Positions 6,558 through 11,941 of a stretch of DNA of 11,941 nucleotides are shown here, one piece after another. The notes beneath the pieces are model-generated. The model was not told the DNA's origin. It saw only the letters and a program-made list of their open reading frames with translations, and made no database searches. The DNA lies in assembly GCA_016218095.1 (NCBI GenBank), contig JACREV010000024.1:1-11941 (forward strand), read 5' to 3'. Source of the DNA: Deltaproteobacteria bacterium (GTDB taxonomy: Bacteria; Desulfobacterota; GWC2-55-46). A program made the translations under genes and the position numbers. Numbering within the stretch: the stretch's first letter is position 1; each line of letters begins with the position of its first letter.

Positions 6558-7814
6558 TTAAAACAGCCTTATCTGCGCAGGCCCCGTGCGCCTCGGCTCC
6601 TCGGCCTTGCCGAATATCCTGATCTTCCCGAACTCGCCGTCAAACCCCGGGGTTATGCCTATGTCGCCGCTACGGACCTTTGCGACGGCCAGCGCGACCT
6701 TCTCCCCTGCGAGCCGCGCAATCTCGGCGACATCCATATCGAGGAGTATGGCGAACTCGCTACCCGCCTCGGTCGTCAGCCTCCTGTATTCCTTCTGTAC
6801 CTTGTTCGAGGCAGGGCCTACCTCGAAGGCCTCCGAGAGTATCTCTTCGAGCGGCACCATCTGCCGCGCAGGTATCGCGCCCGGCGATTTGTACCCCACG
6901 GGCCTGTCAGAGAGCTCCTCTACCCTGGACATGACGCCGACGGTCAGCCCCTTGCGGCAGACCGGGCAGACTTTGTCAGCCGCCTTCGACTCCTCCGGCG
7001 AATAAAGCACACCGCACTCCCTGTGGCCGTCGTAGTGGTACTTCCCCTCTTCGGGGTAGAACTCGACTGTATAGAGGAAACGCTTCGCGTCCTTTGTCCT
7101 GATTATCCCGGTTATCTCATTGTACGACGGCGCGCAGTCGAAGACATTCGCCTCCCTCCCCAATTTCGAGGGCGAGTGAGCGTCTGAATTCGATATCAAA
7201 GTAATGTTGTCGAGCGCGGATAACCTCCAGTTCATCTCAGGGTTAGAGGACAGCCCGGTCTCTATCGCCCTGATATGCTCTGCGAGGTCCCCGAAGCACT
7301 CGTCAATGGAATCAAACCCTGACTTCGACCCGAATATCGAGAACCACGGCGTCCACGCGTGCGCGGGTATGAGCATGGCCTCAGGTGAGGCGTCGAGGAC
7401 GATCTTCAAGAGGTCTTGCGCGGAAAACCCGAAGATGGGCCTGCCGTCGGACTTTATGTTCCCGAGCCTCCCCAAGGCAGAGTTCATTTTTTGCACGGCC
7501 TCGATCGACGGCGCGAGGAGGAGGGAGTGCATCTTCCTAACCCTCCCGCCCTGAGAAAATATATTGCTCACCTCGGCGGTCAAGATGAAGCGCGGGCCTT
7601 CGCCTTTGCCCTCCTTGAGCGTATAAAGCCCGCCTTCGGCGGGCTCAAGCAGGTCAATGATAGCGGCGAAGTGAGCCGGGTGGGTGAAGTCCCCGGTGCC
7701 GACGACGTCTATCCCCTTTATCCGGGCCCACTCGGCGATTACCGGGAGCGTCATCGCCCTGCTCGTCGCCCGAGAATATTTGCTGTGTACGTGGAGGTCG
7801 GCTATGAGGCGCAC
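6558..7814 (-). CDS. Endonuclease Q-like PHP-domain DNA repair nuclease
   Basis: EndoQ-type nucleases nick DNA 5' of deaminated bases (uracil, hypoxanthine, xanthine) and abasic sites. The family is known from Thermococcales and some bacteria. The 418-residue protein has the PHP metal motifs: D6-H8-H10 (DLHVHSKYS), D42 with H45 and H48 (GTGDFTHPAH), E81, H96, H152 (PAHAWTPW) and D211-H213 (SNSDAHSP). A zinc-finger-like region follows (H264, C267, C283, C286, in DGHREC and CPVC), then GLTVGVMSRVEELSDR and a helical C-terminal part. This order and length fit EndoQ rather than a DNA polymerase PHP domain or histidinol phosphatase. The last residues are AQIRLF, resembling the bacterial clamp-binding QLxLF. 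The start is GTG at 7814, directly after the fabI TAA with no gap, so translation is probably coupled. Confidence 0.85.
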   Translation of the reverse strand: MRLIADLHVHSKYSRATSRAMTLPVIAEWARIKGIDVVGTGDFTHPAHFAAIIDLLEPAEGGLYTLKEGKGEGPRFILTAEVSNIFSQGGRVRKMHSLLLAPSIEAVQKMNSALGRLGNIKSDGRPIFGFSAQDLLKIVLDASPEAMLIPAHAWTPWFSIFGSKSGFDSIDECFGDLAEHIRAIETGLSSNPEMNWRLSALDNITLISNSDAHSPSKLGREANVFDCAPSYNEITGIIRTKDAKRFLYTVEFYPEEGKYHYDGHRECGVLYSPEESKAADKVCPVCRKGLTVGVMSRVEELSDRPVGYKSPGAIPARQMVPLEEILSEAFEVGPASNKVQKEYRRLTTEAGSEFAILLDMDVAEIARLAGEKVALAVAKVRSGDIGITPGFDGEFGKIRIFGKAEEPRRTGPAQIRLF

Positions 7815-8585
7815 TTACAATCCCATTATATTAAAACCTGAATCGACGTATATCGTCTCTCCGGTCACGCCGCTTGAGAGCTCGCTCAATAGGTAGAGCG
7901 CGGTCCTGGCGACGTCCTCCTGCGTGACGTTACGGCGTAGAGGCGACTTATTCTCGACGACGTCCAGTATCTGCTTGAACCCGGATATGCCCATCGCCGC
8001 GAGCGTCCTTACCGGCCCGGCGGAGATCGTATTTATCCTTATCCCCTTGGGGCCCAAGTCCGCGGAGAGGTACTTTACGCATGTCTCTAGGGCCGCCTTC
8101 GCGACCCCCATCACATTGTAGTTTGCTATGACCTTCTCGGCACCGTAGTAGCTCAAGGTCACAAAAGCGCCGTTCCTGCCTTCCATGAGCGGCGCGGCCG
8201 CCTTCGCGAGCGCGACGAGCGAAAAGGCGCTTACGTCCATCGCTATCCTGAACCCCTCCCGCGAGGTGTTCATGAACTCGCCCTTCAATTCCTCCTTCTT
8301 CGCAAAGGCGAGCGAGTGGACGAGCGCGTCAAGCCCGCCCCACTCCTCCCTGATCCTCTTGAAGACCGCCTCGATCTCATCGTCTTTCGTAACGTCGCAT
8401 GGCATTATTATCTTCGAGCCGAGGGACTCGGCGAGCGGCACGACCCTGGATTCGAGCGCCTCGCCCGCGTAGGTGAAGGCGAGCTCCATCCCCTCTTTTT
8501 TGAGTATCTGGGCTATGGCCCAGGCTATCGATTTTTCGTTCGCAACCCCGAATATAACGCCCTTTCTGCCGTTCAAGAGCCCCAT
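7815..8585 (-). CDS. fabI: FabI, enoyl-[acyl-carrier-protein] reductase (NADH-type)
   Basis: FabI reduces trans-2-enoyl-ACP in the last step of each fatty-acid elongation cycle. The 256-residue protein starts MGLLNGRKGVIFGVANEKSIAWAIAQ, the glycine-rich nucleotide-binding opening typical of FabI. It has Tyr146, Tyr156 and Lys163 (SYYGAE...NYNVMGVAK), which fall at the same numbers as in E. coli FabI. D64 in CDVT, HSLAFA (90-95) and the C-terminal GETIYVDSGF motif also fit. Residue 93 is Ala, where E. coli has Gly; this is common in other FabI proteins. A strong AAAGGGAGG (8599-8591) precedes the ATG, supporting this start. It is the first gene of a two-gene operon with the EndoQ-like gene. 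Confidence 0.96.
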   Translation of the reverse strand: MGLLNGRKGVIFGVANEKSIAWAIAQILKKEGMELAFTYAGEALESRVVPLAESLGSKIIMPCDVTKDDEIEAVFKRIREEWGGLDALVHSLAFAKKEELKGEFMNTSREGFRIAMDVSAFSLVALAKAAAPLMEGRNGAFVTLSYYGAEKVIANYNVMGVAKAALETCVKYLSADLGPKGIRINTISAGPVRTLAAMGISGFKQILDVVENKSPLRRNVTQEDVARTALYLLSELSSGVTGETIYVDSGFNIMGL

Positions 8586-8796
8586 CGGAACCTCCCTTTA
8601 AAACATTCTATTTTCATCAATGTCCCCATTTCTCTACCATTAATAGCTTGTCAATTCAACAGCTACTTTCCTCATGGCTTGCCAGAGCCCCCCTTTTCTG
8701 ATAGATTTATAGGGCGCGCCCATAAGTGCCTGAAAAAATTGCAAAAGGGGCCTTGATGCGCTACAAAAGGGTTAGCCCGAGACGCGGAGGTTCAAG
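8586..8796. promoter_or_regulatory. Divergent intergenic region between fabI and the rubrerythrin-like gene
   Basis: This 211-bp gap must hold promoters for both directions. On the + strand, TTGCCA (8679-8684) and TAGATT (8702-8707) are 17 bp apart, a fair sigma-70-type match. GGGCGCGCCC (8712-8721), a perfect 10-bp palindrome, sits where transcription would start and could be an operator. On the - strand, an exact TTGACA (8654-8649) is present, but no good -10 lies at the right spacing; TAGAAT (8610-8605) is too far away. The fabI ribosome binding site is at 8599-8591. The + strand promoter is a candidate only. Confidence 0.4.
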
Positions 8797-9285
8797 ATGA
8801 CTTTCGAGAAGATCGAAGAGAAAGAGGCCGTAAAGAGGGCGGCGCTCATAGAGGTCAACGGTTACAGGTTCTACTCCCTCCTTGCCGAGCGGACCGAGAG
8901 CGGCAGGGCGAAGACGGTATTTAAAAAACTCGCCGAGGACGAAAAGAAGCACCTCAAGGTGATAGAGAACAAATACTTCCCGGAGGCGGGGTTCACCGAC
9001 CAGGTGACTGACGAGGAGCTCGTCATAGAGGACTACATAGACAGCATGGGAGCATCCGACATATTCACGAAGCGGATAAACGTCGAAGACCTTCTCCGCA
9101 TAGTCGACACCACGAAAAAGGCCCTCATCGTCGCGCTCGACACGGAGCGGCACTCGGTCAGGTACTTCGAGGACCTCTCCAAAAAATCGGAGACTTCCGA
9201 GGGCAGGCGCATGTACAACGCGCTCGCCGACGAGGAGAGGGGACATGTGAGCGAGATAGAAGGCCTCCTCACGCTGGAGGCGTAA
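8797..9285 (+). CDS. Rubrerythrin-like (ferritin-superfamily) diiron protein
   Basis: The 162-residue protein looks like a four-helix diiron carboxylate protein. The ligand pattern is E19 (EVNGYRFY), E49xxH52 (EDEKKH), E117 (DTERHSVRYF) and E147xxH150 (ADEERGH). Pairs of ExxH in the second and fourth helices are the ferritin/rubrerythrin signature. There is no C-terminal CxxC rubredoxin domain, so it is a short erythrin and not a full rubrerythrin. Such proteins handle peroxide or iron in anaerobes, which is the likely role here. GGAGG at 8786-8790 lies 6 bases before the ATG. galT follows after 7 bp, and a ribosome site for galT (GGAGG, 9276-9280) lies inside the end of this gene, so they share a transcript. 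Confidence 0.87.
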   Translation: MTFEKIEEKEAVKRAALIEVNGYRFYSLLAERTESGRAKTVFKKLAEDEKKHLKVIENKYFPEAGFTDQVTDEELVIEDYIDSMGASDIFTKRINVEDLLRIVDTTKKALIVALDTERHSVRYFEDLSKKSETSEGRRMYNALADEERGHVSEIEGLLTLEA

Positions 9286-9292
9286 CCCACCG

Positions 9293-10294
9293 ATGCCAGA
9301 GCTAAGACTTAACCTCGTCACAAGGGAATGGGTCATCATAGCGACAGAGCGCGCCAAGAGGCCCATGGACTTCAAGAACTCGATAGACAAGCGGATAATC
9401 CCCGAGTTCCTGAAGACCTGCCCCTTCTGCCCCGGCAACGAATCAAAGACGCCCTCCGAGCGCTCCCGGCTCCCGCTCGAAGGCCCCTGGAGGGTCAGGA
9501 CCGTCGACAACAAGTACCCCGCCCTCGGCAAGGGCGAGAAGAAGCTCTCCGCCGACGGGTTCAGGCGCTCGGTCTCCGGTGTGGGCATACACGAGGTTAT
9601 AGTAGAGAGCCCGGTCCACAACCAGACGACCGCGCTCATGACCCTGCCCGAAATAGAAGACATCTTCCGTACCTACAGGGGCCGCTTCATCGAGGCGCAC
9701 AAGGACCCGCGCGTCGAGCACACGATACTGTTCAAGAACCACGGCGAGGACGCGGGCGTAACGATCGAGCACACGCACTCGCAACTCGTCGCCGTCCCGG
9801 TCGTCCCAATACAGATAAGGGACAGGGTCCAGGCCGCGCTCCATTTTTTCGACGACACCGGCGAGTGCATGCTCTGCGCGATGATCAGGAGGGAGCGCGA
9901 AGAGGGGGTAAGGGTCGTATTGGAGACCGACCGTTTCCTGACATTCGTCCCCTACGCCGCGCTCTCGCCCTTCCACACATGGATATTCCCCAAGAGGCAC
10001 TCGGCGGCGTTCTCGACGATCGACGACGGGGAGATAAAGGAGATAGCCTACCACCTGAAGGCCCTCCTGTCTAAGTTCTACTACGGGTTGGAGGACCCGG
10101 CCTACAACTATGTCATAAGGTCGGGGCGTCCCCAGGACGACGGGAACGAATACTGCCACTGGTACCTGTCCATCGTCCCCCGCCTCACCAAGGCCGCGGG
10201 CTTCGAGCTAGGCAGCGGCATGTTCATCAACACCGTCGTGCCTGAAAAGAGCGCGGAGTTTTTAAGGTCCGTCCGCGTGGAGCAGTCGCGCTGA
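9293..10294 (+). CDS. galT: Galactose-1-phosphate uridylyltransferase family protein (GalT-like)
   Basis: GalT moves UMP between UDP-glucose and galactose 1-phosphate through a uridylyl-histidine intermediate. The 333-residue product has both HIT-like halves. Cys43 and Cys46 (CPFC) with His109 and His160 match the GalT zinc ligands. H160-T-H162-S-Q164 is the active-site HxHxQ, with His162 as nucleophile. The second half carries FHTWIFPKRH and CHWYLSIVPR. The opening LRLNLVTREWVIIATERAKRP is typical of short bacterial GalT proteins. E. coli GalT has HPHGQ, so this is a divergent branch. The related ADP-glucose phosphorylase type is possible, and substrate choice cannot be read from sequence. 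Its TGA overlaps the Nudix gene's ATG (TGATG). No other Leloir-pathway gene lies in the window. Confidence 0.88.
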   Translation: MPELRLNLVTREWVIIATERAKRPMDFKNSIDKRIIPEFLKTCPFCPGNESKTPSERSRLPLEGPWRVRTVDNKYPALGKGEKKLSADGFRRSVSGVGIHEVIVESPVHNQTTALMTLPEIEDIFRTYRGRFIEAHKDPRVEHTILFKNHGEDAGVTIEHTHSQLVAVPVVPIQIRDRVQAALHFFDDTGECMLCAMIRREREEGVRVVLETDRFLTFVPYAALSPFHTWIFPKRHSAAFSTIDDGEIKEIAYHLKALLSKFYYGLEDPAYNYVIRSGRPQDDGNEYCHWYLSIVPRLTKAAGFELGSGMFINTVVPEKSAEFLRSVRVEQSR

Positions 10295-10719
10295 TGGGTG
10301 TCCACAGGAACCCGCTCCCGACCGTCGATATCATCATAGAACTCAAGGGCGGGATAGTCCTTATAGAGAGGAAGAACCCGCCCTTGGGATGGGCCATCCC
10401 CGGAGGTTTCGTCGACGCGGGAGAGTCCCTTGAAGACGCGGCGAGAAGAGAGGCGCTTGAGGAGACCTCTTTGAGGGTGCGCCTTAAGTGCCAGCTCCAC
10501 GCCTACTCGGACCCGAAGAGGGACCCGCGCTTCCATACCGTATCCGTCGTATTCGTCGCCGAGGCCGAAGGAACCCCGCGAGCCGAGGACGACGCCAAGA
10601 ATGTAGCCGTATTTTCGGAATCCGATATCCCCAAAAACCTCGCCTTCGACCACGCCAAAATACTCTCCGATTACTTCAGATGGAAAAGGGAAGGGTTTAG
10701 GGTGTTTGAGATTGGGTAG
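10294..10719 (+). CDS. Nudix hydrolase, ADP-ribose pyrophosphatase-like
   Basis: Nudix enzymes hydrolyse nucleoside diphosphates linked to another group. The 141-residue protein has the box G38-x5-E44-x7-R52-E53-A-L-E56-E57-T-S59-L (GGFVDAGESLEDAARREALE and on). All metal-binding glutamates are present. The glycine usual near the end of the box is Ser59. The GGFVDAGE form and the preceding LGWAIPGG resemble ADP-ribose pyrophosphatases and related small hydrolases. Its start overlaps the galT stop by one base (TGATG), so the two are translationally coupled. This suggests it processes a nucleotide or nucleotide-sugar linked to the GalT-like reaction, which is inference. It is the last gene of the rubrerythrin-galT-Nudix operon. 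Confidence 0.92.
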   Translation: MGVHRNPLPTVDIIIELKGGIVLIERKNPPLGWAIPGGFVDAGESLEDAARREALEETSLRVRLKCQLHAYSDPKRDPRFHTVSVVFVAEAEGTPRAEDDAKNVAVFSESDIPKNLAFDHAKILSDYFRWKREGFRVFEIG

Positions 10720-10723
10720 TTGT

Positions 10724-10747
10724 GGGTTCAGGTTGTAACCTGAACCC
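10724..10747. repeat. Perfect-arm palindrome, copy 1
   Basis: GGGTTCAGGTT, loop GT, AACCTGAACCC: 11 perfect base pairs. The arms are identical to the palindrome at 11755-11779. It lies 4 bp after the Nudix stop codon. No T run follows on either strand, so it is a poor intrinsic terminator, though it could pause polymerase or protect the transcript's 3' end. Confidence 0.85.
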
Positions 10748-10759
10748 GAAAAAGGTTAT

Positions 10760-11404
10760 ATGATCATTAAATACCTGAAGATCATTGGATTAGTGCTCGC
10801 AGGTTTTTTCCTGGGAGTGTGGGTTTGCTCTTATTTGGTACCTGACATTGGGGGAGAGCGTGATAAAGCGGCGCGCCTTGTTCTGGAAGACGCATCTGTC
10901 TGGTTTATAGAAAAGGGCCTCTCAGAATATTATGATGGGAAAAGCTTGAAAAAGATCGCAGAGCGATTGGAAAAGAATGGAGCGCATTTATCTACCTCTA
11001 TTGTGATAGACCGGAATGATGAGCTGGCTGAGATATTATTGGAATATTATTGGGTCGGTGATTGGGTGCGTTGCTATACGCGAAAAGAATCAAAAGGGAA
11101 GATATATGAATATTGGGTAATATATAGAAGCGCCAGGCGCGATGATGTGAAAAAAGAGATTTATTTTCTGGTGACCGCGGCGGATGCTTTAAACAAAAAA
11201 AGGGAGATACTGCATCGCTCGGGAAGATTCTTTTCAAAGTATCTCTTGTCGGATGGGAGTTACCTGAACTTCCCTGTCGATGATGACAGACAAATTTATG
11301 AGCTTAAACCCTGGAGGAGCTTTCAGGAGGCGTATGCCAATACGGAGCTGGATGGGATAGAAGTGCTCTTTGAGAATGGCCGATATATCAGAAGGAAAAG
11401 GTGA
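10760..11404 (+). CDS. Hypothetical protein with an N-terminal membrane anchor
   Basis: I do not recognise this 214-residue protein. Residues 6-26 (LKIIGLVLAGFFLGVWVCSYL) are a single hydrophobic helix after a short basic start (MIIKYLK), so it is probably anchored in the inner membrane with the rest outside. The remainder is charged and mixed alpha/beta-looking. It has many aromatic residues (EYYWVGDWVRCY, KIYEYWVIYRS) and ends in a basic RYIRRKR. A weak AAAGG (10751-10755) precedes the ATG by 4 bases. The gene is visibly richer in A and T than its neighbours and uses AT-ending codons, and it lies between two copies of the same palindrome. This suggests acquired DNA. It is not obviously linked in function to the Nudix gene upstream. 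Confidence 0.7.
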   Translation: MIIKYLKIIGLVLAGFFLGVWVCSYLVPDIGGERDKAARLVLEDASVWFIEKGLSEYYDGKSLKKIAERLEKNGAHLSTSIVIDRNDELAEILLEYYWVGDWVRCYTRKESKGKIYEYWVIYRSARRDDVKKEIYFLVTAADALNKKREILHRSGRFFSKYLLSDGSYLNFPVDDDRQIYELKPWRSFQEAYANTELDGIEVLFENGRYIRRKR

Positions 11405-11461
11405 TTGATATTCAGTTGTGAGAACATTGGTAGGGAGTTAAAAAAAAGAGAATACGGATTT

Positions 11462-11487
11462 GTCGGGTTACGCTACGCTAACCCGAC
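11462..11487. repeat. Hairpin repeat GTCGGGTTA ... TAACCCGAC
   Basis: GTCGGGTTA (11462-11470), an 8-base loop CGCTACGC and TAACCCGAC (11479-11487) make a perfect 9-bp stem, with CTACA just after it. From memory, very similar hairpins are scattered through many bacterial genomes as intergenic repeats. No T run follows, so I do not call it a terminator. Confidence 0.75.
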
Positions 11488-11548
11488 CTACAAGAAAAGC
11501 TATTCGCAAGCATGTGAAAGATGTTTTTGTTCTGTTTTTACAAACACA

Positions 11549-11706
11549 CGGGCGCATGGCGGAGAGCGCCTAAGGGAGGCGGAGGCGAGCGCGCCGGGGT
11601 AGATTAGACGCGAAGCGCTCAAGGGGGCGCGCGAGCGGGTGGGGGAGGTGGAAAGCGCTCGGAGCCATCGCCAAAAGTGCGCGGAGCGCGCAAAAGGGCC
11701 TTGGGC
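11549..11706 (+). repeat. Structured interspersed repeat, copy B (uninterrupted)
   Basis: It matches copy A (3342-3590) without the 90-bp insert. Its ends can also pair, but with different bases: GGCG-c-ATGGC (11551-11560) with GCCAT-CGCC (11664-11672), then GGA opposite GGA, then GAGCGC (11563-11568) with GCGCTC (11655-11660). Pairing is kept although the sequence differs from copy A, which points to a selected fold. An open frame on the + strand (from 11405) runs into it but is not credible as a gene. Confidence 0.8.
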
Positions 11707-11754
11707 AAAAAGACTCAAATAGTCATACAAGCGCATATCGGATTACGAAATAAA

Positions 11755-11779
11755 GGGTTCAGGTTGCAAACCTGAACCC
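11755..11779. repeat. Perfect-arm palindrome, copy 2
   Basis: GGGTTCAGGTT, loop GCA, AACCTGAACCC. The arms are identical to the palindrome at 10724-10747 and only the loop differs. The two copies border about 1 kb that holds the AT-richer hypothetical gene and two other repeats. Confidence 0.85.
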
Positions 11780-11800
11780 GCATGGAGATTTTATAATCCC

Positions 11801-11871
11801 CCTCAGTCCCCCTTTAGAAAGGGGGAGCTAAAAGGTTCACACCCTCAGTCCCCTCCCGTCGAGGGAGGGGA
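11801..11871. repeat. Two adjacent hairpins sharing CCTCAGTCCC
   Basis: CCTCAGTCCC (11801-11810) leads into TCCCCCTTT, AG, AAAGGGGGA (9-bp stem, 11807-11826). CCTCAGTCCC then recurs at 11843-11852, leading into TCCCCTCCC, GTCGA, GGGAGGGGA (9-bp stem, 11849-11871). The shared lead-in with different stems suggests two members of one interspersed family. They lie just upstream of the last gene start. Confidence 0.65.
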
Positions 11872-11900
11872 GGTAAAATAGAAAAACAAGGTGCGTGGAT

Positions 11901-11941
11901 ATGAAAACTGGTTTTTTGCAGACAAGGCCGGTATTCGGGGA
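11901..11941 (+). CDS. Start of a gene cut by the window end, possibly a carbon-nitrogen hydrolase
   Basis: ATG at 11901 opens the frame MKTGFLQTRPVFG, which runs to the window edge. AAGGTG at 11888-11893 lies 7 bases upstream, a good ribosome site. The opening resembles the first strand of nitrilase-superfamily proteins (MKxGxxQxxPxFG), in which the Q and FG are typical. Thirteen codons cannot prove this. The preceding 490 bp holds only repeats and hairpins, so a promoter must lie within or after them. Confidence 0.5.
   Translation, partial: MKTGFLQTRPVFG

Noticed and set aside
6540..7187. Long + strand open frame opposite the EndoQ-like gene
   Set aside because: It is the antisense of a well-supported gene in GC-rich DNA, starts in a repeat and is rich in Arg, Leu and Pro without motifs.
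8761..9663. 300-codon - strand open frame across the rubrerythrin-like and GalT genes
   Set aside because: It is antisense to two genes with clear catalytic residues, crosses their boundary and shows no domain.
10724..10747. Palindrome after the Nudix gene as an intrinsic terminator
   Set aside because: No T run follows on either strand, and the identical palindrome occurs at 11755 away from any gene end.
11405..11602. Open frame of 65 codons starting with TTG just after the hypothetical gene
   Set aside because: It runs through the GTCGGGTTA hairpin and into repeat copy B and has no ribosome site or family resemblance.

Overview
The window is a bacterial chromosome segment. It is GC-rich, and its genes use AGG (Arg) and ATA (Ile) unusually often for that base composition. 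The gene content is gatCAB, an enoyl-ACP reductase FabI, a bacterial endonuclease Q-like protein, a rubrerythrin-like protein, an AhbD/NirJ-like radical SAM protein and proteins with PCP_red-type C-termini. This would suit an environmental, probably anaerobic or microaerophilic lineage of the Desulfobacterota or Nitrospirota kind. The phylum is inferred; no rRNA or species marker is present.

Layout. (1) 1-3283, + strand: gatC (5' end cut at the window edge), gatA and gatB in tight order, closed by a strong hairpin terminator. (2) 3284-3622: no gene. It holds a structured interspersed repeat that is itself interrupted by a 90-bp repeat. (3) 3623-6167, - strand: a three-gene operon read right to left. 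It encodes a tandem universal stress protein, an AhbD/NirJ-like radical SAM protein and a 58-residue two-helix membrane protein. All junctions are ATGA overlaps, and the first two proteins end in the same PCP_red-like domain. (4) 6212-6544: two tandem copies of the 90-bp repeat, then an element with 11-bp inverted ends (GTCATTGCGAG) that carries a shortened, inverted copy of the same repeat. (5) 6558-8585, - strand: fabI followed with no gap by an endonuclease Q-like gene whose product ends in a possible sliding-clamp motif. (6) 8797-10719, + strand: a rubrerythrin-like diiron protein, a GalT-type nucleotidylyltransferase and a Nudix hydrolase, probably one operon. (7) 10724-11779: two near-identical perfect-arm palindromes flank about 1 kb that holds an AT-richer, unrecognised membrane-anchored protein and more repeats. 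(8) 11901 to the end: the first codons of a + strand gene, perhaps a carbon-nitrogen hydrolase.

The core genes (GatCAB, FabI) are housekeeping. The most distinctive parts are the Usp/radical SAM/small membrane protein operon with its shared C-terminal module, and the nested repeats. The 90-bp repeat sits next to AGCG at several sites, and in two places it splits a different repeat family. It therefore behaves like a small mobile (MITE-like) element.
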